Source: Gelidibacter maritimus (GTDB lineage: Bacteria > Bacteroidota > Bacteroidia > Flavobacteriales > Flavobacteriaceae). Taken from it: DNA of 64,000 nucleotides. Position numbers and translations under genes: made by a program. Of this stretch, positions 27,961 through 36,128 are shown one piece after another. Within the stretch, counting starts at the first letter, position 1; each line of letters begins with the position of its first letter. The notes under the pieces are model-generated. The model was not told where the DNA came from. It saw nothing but the letters and a program-made list of their open reading frames with translations, and did no database searches. The stretch lies in assembly GCF_014062315.1 (NCBI RefSeq), contig NZ_JACGLT010000002.1, forward strand, positions 310,001 through 374,000. The letters are read 5' to 3'.

Positions 27961-28383
27961 TTACTTATTGTGATAATGGATCGAAGTATTTACTTTGGCA
28001 AATCTTCTAAACATTTCCATGACACCGCAGTATTTTTCTATGGATAAATCAACCGCCTTTTTAATTTTGCCCTCATCTAAGTTTTTTCCATAAAAATGAT
28101 ATTCTACAGACACTGTATGATAATATCTTGGGTGTTCTTCGGTCAATTCGCCATAAGTATCCATCCTGAAGTCAGAAACAGTAACTTTCATTTTATTGAG
28201 GACAGACACCACATCAAGCCCTGAACAGCCAGCAAGTGACGCAAGCATCATCGCTTTTGGGCGCAGCCCCGAATTATAGCCGCCATGTTCTGCGGAGGTA
28301 TCCATAAGCAGGGTTTTTCCGCTAGGGTTATCAGATTCAAATTGTGAATTTCCTTTCCAATGCGTGATGACTTTATCTTCCAT
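27961..28383 (-). CDS. OsmC family protein
   Basis: A 140-aa peroxidase-fold protein. The two redox cysteines of OsmC/Ohr are present: Cys53 in LAGCSGLDVVS and Cys119 in EKYCGVMEMF. Members reduce organic hydroperoxides with thiols, though the short YhfA-like subgroup, which this resembles, is less well characterised. No regulator is adjacent. Confidence 0.87.
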   Translation of the reverse strand: MEDKVITHWKGNSQFESDNPSGKTLLMDTSAEHGGYNSGLRPKAMMLASLAGCSGLDVVSVLNKMKVTVSDFRMDTYGELTEEHPRYYHTVSVEYHFYGKNLDEGKIKKAVDLSIEKYCGVMEMFRRFAKVNTSIHYHNK

Positions 28384-28638
28384 TTTTTATCAATTTTAAA
28401 TTAGGAAATATTCCAAAATTAGACATACTTCCTCGGTTATATTCATTCACCCAAAAATACTATTAAATATCAAGATTACCCCTTAAGAATATTGAGATAT
28501 CAAGACCATCAAAAAACAATGGCATATTACCAAAAGCTATACAAACAATTCGAAAAACAACCTAAGAGGTTCTTCTAACAAAGCATAGATTTATAATCAG
28601 ATAAGAGTGGCGCAGATTTAAAAGGTATGAATCTCAAA

Positions 28639-30057
28639 TTATTTATGAGCCAATGCTGTGTATTCAGGATGCATTAAGTTAACAGGACTAAGTATTAAGT
28701 CCAACTCCTGTTCTGACAGTAACTCTTTTTCAAGAACAATTTGGCGTATGGTTTTACCTGTTGCTATGGCCTCCTTTCCAATTAAGTCACCCATATGGTG
28801 TCCAATATATGGGCATAGAAATGTAATCAATCCTACCGAATTATAGACCATTTCTTTTGTTTTGGCCTCGTTTGCCGTGATTCCTGAAATACAGTTATCA
28901 GCAAGCGAAACACAAGCATTGGAGAGCAGCTCTATAGATTCAAAAACGCATTGTGCAATAACAGGCTCCATGACATTTAATTGCAATTGCCCAGCTTCTG
29001 CTGCAAAAGATACGGTCACATCATTTCCAATGACTTTAAAACAGATCTGATTGACCACTTCTGGAATAACCGGATTGACTTTGGCTGGCATGATAGATGA
29101 TCCTGCCTGCATTTCCGGCAAATTGATCTCTTGAAAACCACAGCGAGGGCCTGAAGACATCAGTCTTAAATCATTGCAAATTTTAGACAACTTAACTGCT
29201 GTTCTTTTTAACCCTCCAGAAATCATCACATAGTCGCCACAGTCAAAAGAGGCTTCAATTAAATTTTCGGCCTCAACAAAACTTGCCTTGGTAAATTTAG
29301 CCAAATAGCCAACAGAAAGTTTGGAGAAACCATTTGGAGCGTTGACCCGTGTACCAATCGCCGTCCCTCCCAAGTTTACCGGCAGAATGATGTCGCGGCA
29401 CATTTTCAACATTTTGGTTTCCTCTTTTAAATTTGCAGCCCATGCCGAAAACTCATCCCCTAAAGACATGGGTACGGCGTCCTGTAGTTGAGTCCTGCCC
29501 ATTTTTAAAACTTTCTTGAACTCGGTCCCTTTAATGTCTAAACGCGTCGTAAGAAGATTGATTTTTTCCAATAAATGGTTCATATAGTAATATATGGCAA
29601 CTCTGAGACCTGTAGGATACGCGCAGTTGGTAGATTGTGATTTGTTGACATGATCATTTGGATGTAAAACATCATAACGGCCTTTATCATAGCCATTCAT
29701 TTCAAGAGCTACATTGGCAATGACTTCATTAGCGTTCATATTCACCGACGTACCAGCACCGCCTTGAAACATATCGGTAGGAAAATATTTTGTATAGGAA
29801 TCTAAGTTGGCCAAAATTTCATCACAGGCATCAATTATCATATCCGCTTTGTCAGCAGCTATTGTTCCAATCTCCTTATTGGCGTAAGCACTGGCTTTTT
29901 TTGTTACAATCAAACCTTTAATAAATAAAGGGTAATCGAAAATTTTAGATTTTGAAATCTTAAAATTATTGATGGCTCTTTGGGTATGAATTCCATAATA
30001 TAGGTCATCATTAATTTCTAATTCACCAATTAAATCCTCTTCTATTCTGGTTTTCAT
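28639..30057 (-). CDS. aspA: aspartate ammonia-lyase
   Basis: Fumarase/aspartase superfamily enzyme that splits aspartate to fumarate and ammonia. [19 protein letters not shown] has the Ala that marks aspartases where fumarases carry Gly. [13 protein letters not shown] and [14 protein letters not shown] complete the site. From ATG 30057 ([12 protein letters not shown]) the protein has 472 aa, the normal size. The frame continues up to 30114 but that part has no family match. No aspartate transporter adjoins. Confidence 0.93.
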   Translation of the reverse strand: MKTRIEEDLIGELEINDDLYYGIHTQRAINNFKISKSKIFDYPLFIKGLIVTKKASAYANKEIGTIAADKADMIIDACDEILANLDSYTKYFPTDMFQGGAGTSVNMNANEVIANVALEMNGYDKGRYDVLHPNDHVNKSQSTNCAYPTGLRVAIYYYMNHLLEKINLLTTRLDIKGTEFKKVLKMGRTQLQDAVPMSLGDEFSAWAANLKEETKMLKMCRDIILPVNLGGTAIGTRVNAPNGFSKLSVGYLAKFTKASFVEAENLIEASFDCGDYVMISGGLKRTAVKLSKICNDLRLMSSGPRCGFQEINLPEMQAGSSIMPAKVNPVIPEVVNQICFKVIGNDVTVSFAAEAGQLQLNVMEPVIAQCVFESIELLSNACVSLADNCISGITANEAKTKEMVYNSVGLITFLCPYIGHHMGDLIGKEAIATGKTIRQIVLEKELLSEQELDLILSPVNLMHPEYTALAHK

Positions 30058-30114
30058 TATATTCTGTATTATCATATTTTTACTATGGTTTTCAGTCAAA
30101 AGCGCAATAAACAC

Positions 30115-30596
30115 TATTCATCTCACTGCCAATCAATTACACATAGCCTGACTTACTTTAAACGCTATTAATCAAGTTTTTATATTTGTATTTTCAATCA
30201 TATATACAGTGACGAAAAACAAAGAAAACGCTAAAACTACTGAATAAAACTCAATTCACAATACTGATTGAACAAAGGAAAATATGCCAAATGGACCGAG
30301 ATTTAGCAATCCTCATTTATCAATATTCAAACTGTTAATTTTAAAAATGAAGGAGCCAATTATATGTTTTTGACAATTTCTTAGGGTTTTTGACACAAAG
30401 ATTTAGTGAAAATGAAATGAAGACAAAAAAAAACGCTTTAAGGAAGGATTAATTTGGAAATTTAGCCCCTAATAAAGACTGTTTTTTCCTGGACTATATA
30501 AAGGTGTAGATAATTAATAGAATAATAAATATGCACCATGGTATTACTGAGAAACTTATAAAAAGCTAAGACTTTTATTGACTTTAAATAGCAATC
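30115..30596. other. 482-bp intergenic region, no gene recognised
   Basis: AT-rich DNA between the divergently placed start of aspA and the stop of the UDG-like gene. I see no conserved ORF, RNA fold, palindrome or clear promoter. The longest plus-strand frame with an ATG is about 29 codons and unconvincing. A short A-rich stretch before GCTTT near 30424-30440 has no matching arm. Confidence 0.5.
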
Positions 30597-31178
30597 TTAT
30601 TTATTCAAGATCGTTTTTATGGAGTTTTGCAGCTGAGACACAACCTCCTCTTCAAACCAAGGGTTTCGGGTCAACCAAAACCGATTGCGAGGTGATGGGT
30701 GTGGTAATGGAAAATATTTGGGCAAGTACTCCTGATAATTTGCAACGGTTTCGGTCAGGGTTTTCTTGGCCTCTTTCTTTAAATAGTACTTTTGAGCATA
30801 CATCCCTATTAAAAGCAGCAATTCCACATTTGGCATAAATTCCAGAAGTTGATCGTGCCATTGCGGTGCGCATTCTGGTCGCGGTGGCAAATCGCCACCT
30901 TTACCTCTCCCAGGATAACAAAATCCCATCGGCATAATGGCAAAGTTTTTTTCGTCATAAAACTCTTCAACACTTACATCCAGCCATTTACGTAATTGTT
31001 TACCACTGGCATCATCCCAGGGTATTCCAGAAGCGTGAACCTTTGTACCCGGCGCTTGACCAATAATTATGATTTTTGAATCTTGATGTGCAGTGACTAC
31101 AGGTCTTGGTCCTAATGGCAGATGAGCTTTGCAGATACTGCAGTCTCTTATGGTGTGAAGTAAATCTTGCATTGCCAT
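30597..31178 (-). CDS. uracil-DNA glycosylase family protein
   Basis: A 193-aa member of the UDG fold. The first active-site motif is IIIGQAPGTKVHASGIPWDD and the second is PHPSPRNRFWLTRNPWF. CSICKAHLPLGPRP at the N-terminus resembles the start of iron-sulfur family-4 enzymes but only two cysteines are seen, so the cluster is doubtful. It lies 10 bases after the disulfide-reductase-like gene in what looks like one operon. The exact lesion is not shown. Confidence 0.85.
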   Translation of the reverse strand: MAMQDLLHTIRDCSICKAHLPLGPRPVVTAHQDSKIIIIGQAPGTKVHASGIPWDDASGKQLRKWLDVSVEEFYDEKNFAIMPMGFCYPGRGKGGDLPPRPECAPQWHDQLLEFMPNVELLLLIGMYAQKYYLKKEAKKTLTETVANYQEYLPKYFPLPHPSPRNRFWLTRNPWFEEEVVSQLQNSIKTILNK

Positions 31179-31188
31179 GTAATTACTG

Positions 31189-32556
31189 TTATTTATTTTC
31201 CATCATCTTCTTAAAATCCATACCATAAGAAGGATAGGTCAACATCATACGCTTAAATTCCTTAACGGTCATCTTATTATATATGGCTGTTGCAAAAACA
31301 TTGATACTTTCGTTAGCTTTAGAACTCAAAATATGTGCACCTACAATTTCATCGGTACGCTCATTGACTAAAATTGTGTAAGCATACGTGTCTTCATTTT
31401 CACGTTTCGCATGGTACCAATCACGACAATCTCCTTGATACACCTTGACGTTTTTATAACGCATCTTGGCTTCAGATTCGCCATAACCAACTGAAGCTAA
31501 ATTTGGGGTGGTAAATACCGTAGAAGGCACACAAGGCACATCTAAAGATTTTGATTTTTCTTTGACCACATTGTTCCCAGCAATATACCCCTGAAGGCCC
31601 GAAAGCGGTGTAAGGGACGGCGATTTATTTGAAACATCACCACAAGCGTAAACGTTGGGGTGCGATTTACTCTGCAAATAATCATTGACCACGATGCCTT
31701 TCTTATCCACTTCTATTCCCGCTTTATCAAGTTCTAAAGCTTCAATAGCCGGAACTCTTCCAGTGGCATTAACTACTTTTCTGGATTTATGGGTTTTTGA
31801 TTTACCGTTGTGGGTGTAAGCCACTTTTAAATTCTTTTTCAGTTTCTTAACGCCAGTGACATCGGCATTAAAAACAAATTTAACGCCCAGGCTTTCCAGT
31901 TTAGCTATTAATTTTTCTACTAAATAGTCATCAAATTTAGCCAGAGAAGTTTTGTCCCGTTCCAAAATGGTCACGTTGCAGCCTAATGTTGCGAGCATGC
32001 AGGCAAATTCCATCGCAATATAACCTGAGCCGATGAAAGTGATAGATTTCGGGATTTTTTTGAAATTCAGCACATCTTCGCTCACTTTCAAGAGTTCATT
32101 ACCGTCAATATCAAGTTCTCTCGGGTGATTTCCTGTGGCAATTATAAAATAATCGGCAGAAACTAACTTTCCCTCTACCTCAACTTCATTCTCACTTATG
32201 AATTTTGGCGACTGATGATAGAGTGATATGCCTAAATCTTTTAGCTTCTGTTCTGTATTTGGTGGAATTGGGTCAGAAAATGATCGTTTAAACTTTTGGA
32301 CTTTCTTCCAATTAAGCTTTGGCAGCTTTTTAACACCGCTGCCTTTAAGATTTCTACTTTGATAAACCAGTTGCGAAAACTGAAGTAGTATTTTTTTGGA
32401 ATCGCAACCTCTATTGGCGCAAGTTCCGCCAAATTCCCGATTATCAGCAATGGCCACGCTTAATTTTTGTTCTCTACAAATCTCTGCAGCGGTTTGTCCT
32501 GCAACCCCACTACCTATGACGAACACGTCATAATGTGTTTTTTTGGTGTTTTTCAT
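31189..32556 (-). CDS. pyridine nucleotide-disulfide oxidoreductase (Lpd/glutathione reductase-like)
   Basis: A 455-aa FAD/NAD(P) flavoprotein. GSGVAG (15-20) binds FAD and FIGSGYIAMEF binds NAD(P). The redox disulfide is Cys46-Cys51 in GGTCANRGCDSKK. YACGDVSNK closes the FAD site. The C-terminal catalytic His-Glu pair of true lipoamide and glutathione reductases is absent: the segment reads MLTYPSYGMDF. The physiological substrate is therefore uncertain. No 2-oxoacid dehydrogenase genes adjoin. Confidence 0.88.
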   Translation of the reverse strand: MKNTKKTHYDVFVIGSGVAGQTAAEICREQKLSVAIADNREFGGTCANRGCDSKKILLQFSQLVYQSRNLKGSGVKKLPKLNWKKVQKFKRSFSDPIPPNTEQKLKDLGISLYHQSPKFISENEVEVEGKLVSADYFIIATGNHPRELDIDGNELLKVSEDVLNFKKIPKSITFIGSGYIAMEFACMLATLGCNVTILERDKTSLAKFDDYLVEKLIAKLESLGVKFVFNADVTGVKKLKKNLKVAYTHNGKSKTHKSRKVVNATGRVPAIEALELDKAGIEVDKKGIVVNDYLQSKSHPNVYACGDVSNKSPSLTPLSGLQGYIAGNNVVKEKSKSLDVPCVPSTVFTTPNLASVGYGESEAKMRYKNVKVYQGDCRDWYHAKRENEDTYAYTILVNERTDEIVGAHILSSKANESINVFATAIYNKMTVKEFKRMMLTYPSYGMDFKKMMENK

Positions 32557-32728
32557 AATAGGATTAAGATACCGAAACTTCCGATAAGATATGTTATGGA
32601 AAAACTAAAGTTTAGAAATTATTCGAAAAATAAATAAGGATCTTTATGTTATAAAGAAAGTTACATGTAATTTAAAAACTCAGTGTTACCTATCAGATAT
32701 GGTATTTTCCTAATGGGTTGGTGTATGC

Positions 32729-33202
32729 TCAAAATAAGCTTTGCTGTTTGTAAGGACTTTCGTGTTCCAATAACCATTGTTTACGATGCAATCCACCGGC
32801 GTAACCCGTCAAGCTTCCATCACTTCCAATAACACGGTGACAAGGCACAACAATCCACAATGGATTTTTACCATTGGCATTGGCAACCGCTCTTATGGCT
32901 TTGGCATCACCCAATTGCTGAGACAAATCTAAATAAGAACAGGTTTTTCCGTAAGGTATGGTTTGGAGTGCGTCCCATACCTTTTTCTGAAAGCTGGTAC
33001 CTTCAGGGTTTAACAACAGATCAAACTGCGTACGTTTGCCCTCAAAGTATTCATTAAGCTGATGGGCACAATCTTCAAGCTCTTTAGGAATTACATCAGT
33101 CACTCTTTCATCAGAATTAAGTATAGAAATGGAAGTAATCCCGTATTCATCACCACTGATTTTCGTGAACCCCAAAGGCGATTTGATGATGCACGATTCC
33201 AT
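32729..33202 (-). CDS. ogt: methylated-DNA--protein-cysteine methyltransferase
   Basis: Suicide repair protein that takes the methyl group from O6-methylguanine onto Cys121 in VVPCHRVIG. The helix-turn-helix Arg lies in KAIRAVANANGKNP. Length 157 aa is the Ogt size, without the Ada regulatory domain. Its ATG overlaps the stop of the CNNM gene by one base (TAATG), so the two are likely co-translated. Confidence 0.95.
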   Translation of the reverse strand: MESCIIKSPLGFTKISGDEYGITSISILNSDERVTDVIPKELEDCAHQLNEYFEGKRTQFDLLLNPEGTSFQKKVWDALQTIPYGKTCSYLDLSQQLGDAKAIRAVANANGKNPLWIVVPCHRVIGSDGSLTGYAGGLHRKQWLLEHESPYKQQSLF

Positions 33203-34314
33203 TACTGATTGTTTTCGGGGTTGTCAGTGTTGTTGTGCGCATTATCTTCTGGTTCATCCTGAATCATTCCCAACCGCTTAGCACGCGCTTCCCAACTTTT
33301 TCGAGCCTGTTTTTGAAGGTCTGCAACATTATCGCTCTCATCCATAATTTCAAGCCCCAATAGTGTTTCAATTACGTCTTCCATAGTCACCAATCCAGTA
33401 ACAGTGCCGTATTCATCAACAACTAAGGCCATATGATTCTTACTCTCCACTAATTTTTCAAATAAGATTGGGATTGGCAAATTGCGTTCAATTATGATAA
33501 TGTCCCGTTTGATATCGGCCAATGTTTTATCGTCGTTATCAAGAGCCATTTCTCTGTAGATCTCATCTTTAAGAACCAGTCCTGTAATATTATCAGGGTT
33601 TTCTGCATAAATTGGAATTCGCGAGACACGAAGCTCTTGATTCTTATTAAAAAATGTTTTAACCGAGGTCTGTTCATTCTCGGAAACCATTATGGTTCTT
33701 GGCGTCATGATGTCCTTTGCCAAAATCTTTTTAAAGTTGATAAGGTTTTTAATCACTTTACTTTCTGATGCCTGAAACACCCCTTCCTCATGGGCAATGT
33801 CTGCCATGGCCAAAAAACTATCTCTACTAACAGTGCTAACATGGGCGTTTTTACCACCAATCAATTTGGTTGTCAATTGTAAAAGCCATAAAATACCTGT
33901 GTATTTTAAAGGAAAAATAAGAATATTAAGTCCTTTTGAAGTGAAATTAGCCAAGTTTTTCCAATAGGTGGCACCTATGGTTTTTGGTATGATTTCAGAA
34001 AGTATTAAAATAAGCAAGGTCATTACTGTAGAAACTATTAAAATGGAGTTGTCGCCATTGCCAAATACTTTTTCAGCCTGGACACCCACTAAAATAGCAC
34101 CTACAGTATGTGCTATAGTATTAAGTGTTAAAATAGCAATGAGTGGTTGATCGACATCCTTTTTTAACATTTCCAAACTATCTGCGTAACTTTTGCCTTC
34201 CTTCTTCTTGATATTAATAAACGTGGGCGTGATGCTCAATAGAACCGCCTCTAATATGGAACATAGAAAGGAAAAGAAAATGGAAATAAATGCATAAAGA
34301 ATTAATAGGGTCAT
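33202..34314 (-). CDS. CNNM/DUF21 and CBS domain membrane protein
   Basis: A 370-aa protein. The N-terminal CNNM (DUF21) domain, about 1-160, has four hydrophobic segments, including LLILYAFISIFFSFLCSILEAVLL in two parts. A CBS pair follows, about 190-320, with DIMTPRTIMV and VVDEYGTVTGLVTMEDVIE. The tail is acidic and Asn-rich. The family includes magnesium/cobalt efflux proteins (CorC, MpfA). The C-terminal CorC domain is missing, so this is a short form. First gene of an operon with ogt. Confidence 0.88.
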   Translation of the reverse strand: MTLLILYAFISIFFSFLCSILEAVLLSITPTFINIKKKEGKSYADSLEMLKKDVDQPLIAILTLNTIAHTVGAILVGVQAEKVFGNGDNSILIVSTVMTLLILILSEIIPKTIGATYWKNLANFTSKGLNILIFPLKYTGILWLLQLTTKLIGGKNAHVSTVSRDSFLAMADIAHEEGVFQASESKVIKNLINFKKILAKDIMTPRTIMVSENEQTSVKTFFNKNQELRVSRIPIYAENPDNITGLVLKDEIYREMALDNDDKTLADIKRDIIIIERNLPIPILFEKLVESKNHMALVVDEYGTVTGLVTMEDVIETLLGLEIMDESDNVADLQKQARKSWEARAKRLGMIQDEPEDNAHNNTDNPENNQ

Positions 34315-34407
34315 TTATGGTCATTGATTTTAGAGATTACTGCTAATTTAAGAATATTCTTAGTTTCTTTATTTATGTTTTGCAAAAAACAATGGGGGTG
34401 ATAGCAC

Positions 34408-34815
34408 TTAACTCTCTAAAATGATGCTGGTAGTAGGGATTCCATACTGCGAAATGCGTTCAATAAAAGTGATCAAGTCTTGATTATTTTTAAAATATCC
34501 AAGAATGCATAAACTGTCCTCGCCGGTAATCCGGTCGCAACGCTGCACTTGCTCTTGATGGTAAATTTGATTGTAGGCTGTTCTTAACGTGCTTGATTGG
34601 TGGATTCTTAGATTAATATAAGCCTTAGTGGCAACGCCAAGTTTTTCGTGATTTATTTTTAATGAATATCCTAAGATAATTCCCTTTTCCTCCAACAGTT
34701 TAACACGTTTCCCCACGGCAGGCGCTGAAAGTTCTACTTTTTTGCCAATGGCCGCAAAAGATTCACGTGAATTTCGGCGCAGCATTTGAAGGATTTCTGT
34801 GTCTATATTATCCAT
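34408..34815 (-). CDS. Lrp/AsnC family transcriptional regulator
   Basis: A 135-aa DNA-binding protein from ATG 34815. The N-terminal winged HTH reads MDNIDTEILQ...RESFAAIGKKVELSAPAVGKRVK, and the C-terminal RAM ligand domain follows, with DRITGEDSLCILGYF. Two upstream in-frame ATGs (34824, 34851) add residues outside the family pattern. Lrp members sense amino acids. No amino-acid gene adjoins, so the regulon is unknown. Confidence 0.9.
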   Translation of the reverse strand: MDNIDTEILQMLRRNSRESFAAIGKKVELSAPAVGKRVKLLEEKGIILGYSLKINHEKLGVATKAYINLRIHQSSTLRTAYNQIYHQEQVQRCDRITGEDSLCILGYFKNNQDLITFIERISQYGIPTTSIILES

Positions 34816-34980
34816 TTGAATCATAAATATATAAAGTGATAATGTAATCAATCGAAATTAAATATATGAAATTAATTTTGATTGTTAATTAAAACCTAGA
34901 TCTTGACATATTACAGACAATAAATGAATTTTAGACTTTTACTCGTTTTTAGCTAAAAAGCATACTAGCCTTAAATGAAG

Positions 34981-35973
34981 TTATTTGTTCAAAAATCGAA
35001 CTACATCCTTCGCAAAGTAAGAAGCAATTACATCCGCTCCAGCACGTTTGATGGCGGTAATCTGTTCCATCATTACAGCATCATGATTTAACCAGCCCTT
35101 TTCAGAAGCTGCTTTTAACATGGCGTATTCTCCAGAAACCTGATATACAGCAACCGGAACATCTACGGCATTTTTGATTTCGCGTACAATATCCAAATAA
35201 CATAATCCAGGTTTTATCATGACAATATCCGCACCTTCATCTATATCCATTTTGGTTTCTCTGATGGCTTCAATCCGATTTCCAAAATCCATTTGATAAG
35301 TATTTTTATCCTTCGGAACGTTTTTCATATCCACCGGGGCAGAATCCAAGGCATCACGGAAAGGTCCGTAAAATGCGGAAGCATATTTAGCCGAATAGCT
35401 CATAAGCCCGGTTTCTGTAAAACCTTCATCCTCCAAAGCTTCACGTATGGCCAGAATTCGACCATCCATCATATCACTGGGTGCAACAAAATCGGCACCA
35501 GCCTGAGCATGAGACACGCTCATTTCTGCTAACAGATTAACGGATTCATCGTTCAGAATCATACCATCTTGTACAATGCCATCGTGTCCGTAGGCGGAAT
35601 AAGGATCAAACGCCACGTCCGTCATAACCAACATTTCCGGGCAAGTATTCTTAACCGTTTGGATGGCACGTTGCATTAATCCGTTAGGGTTGATGGCTTC
35701 CTTACCTTGATTGTCTTTTAAATTATCAGGAACCTTTACGAAAAGTAAAACCGATTTTAAGCCCATGCTCCAAAGTTCTTTAACTTCTTTTTCCAAAAGA
35801 TCCAGACTGTAGCGAAAGTAATTTGGCATAGAAGCGATTTCTTCTTTAACATTTTGCCCTTCTACGACAAAAAGTGGCACCAAAAAATCATTTGGCGAAA
35901 TAATGGTTTCTCTCACTAATGAGCGGATTGCTTCATTGGCTCTTAATCTTCTGTTTCTTCTTAATGGATACAT
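34981..35973 (-). CDS. hemB: porphobilinogen synthase (delta-aminolevulinate dehydratase)
   Basis: Condenses two aminolevulinate molecules to porphobilinogen. The 330-aa barrel has the Schiff-base lysines Lys196 (SYSAKYASAFYGPFRD) and Lys254 (VMIKPGLCYLD). The metal site reads TDVAFDPYSAYGHDG, with Ala121, Asp123 and Asp131 where zinc enzymes carry three Cys, so it is a magnesium-type enzyme. It lies at the edge of the heme region, divergent from the large helicase. Confidence 0.96.
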   Translation of the reverse strand: MYPLRRNRRLRANEAIRSLVRETIISPNDFLVPLFVVEGQNVKEEIASMPNYFRYSLDLLEKEVKELWSMGLKSVLLFVKVPDNLKDNQGKEAINPNGLMQRAIQTVKNTCPEMLVMTDVAFDPYSAYGHDGIVQDGMILNDESVNLLAEMSVSHAQAGADFVAPSDMMDGRILAIREALEDEGFTETGLMSYSAKYASAFYGPFRDALDSAPVDMKNVPKDKNTYQMDFGNRIEAIRETKMDIDEGADIVMIKPGLCYLDIVREIKNAVDVPVAVYQVSGEYAMLKAASEKGWLNHDAVMMEQITAIKRAGADVIASYFAKDVVRFLNK

Positions 35974-36128
35974 GATTCTATGTTAAATGTGAAGGTAAAA
36001 GTTGAGGGCATCCTATTTCAATGTCAATTGAATGTCTCTCTAAAATGGGATGGAGAACGCTCATTGCTTTAACCGTTTATTTCTTATTTTTAGCTTTTGC
36101 AAATTTAAAAATTTAAACCCACTTAAAC

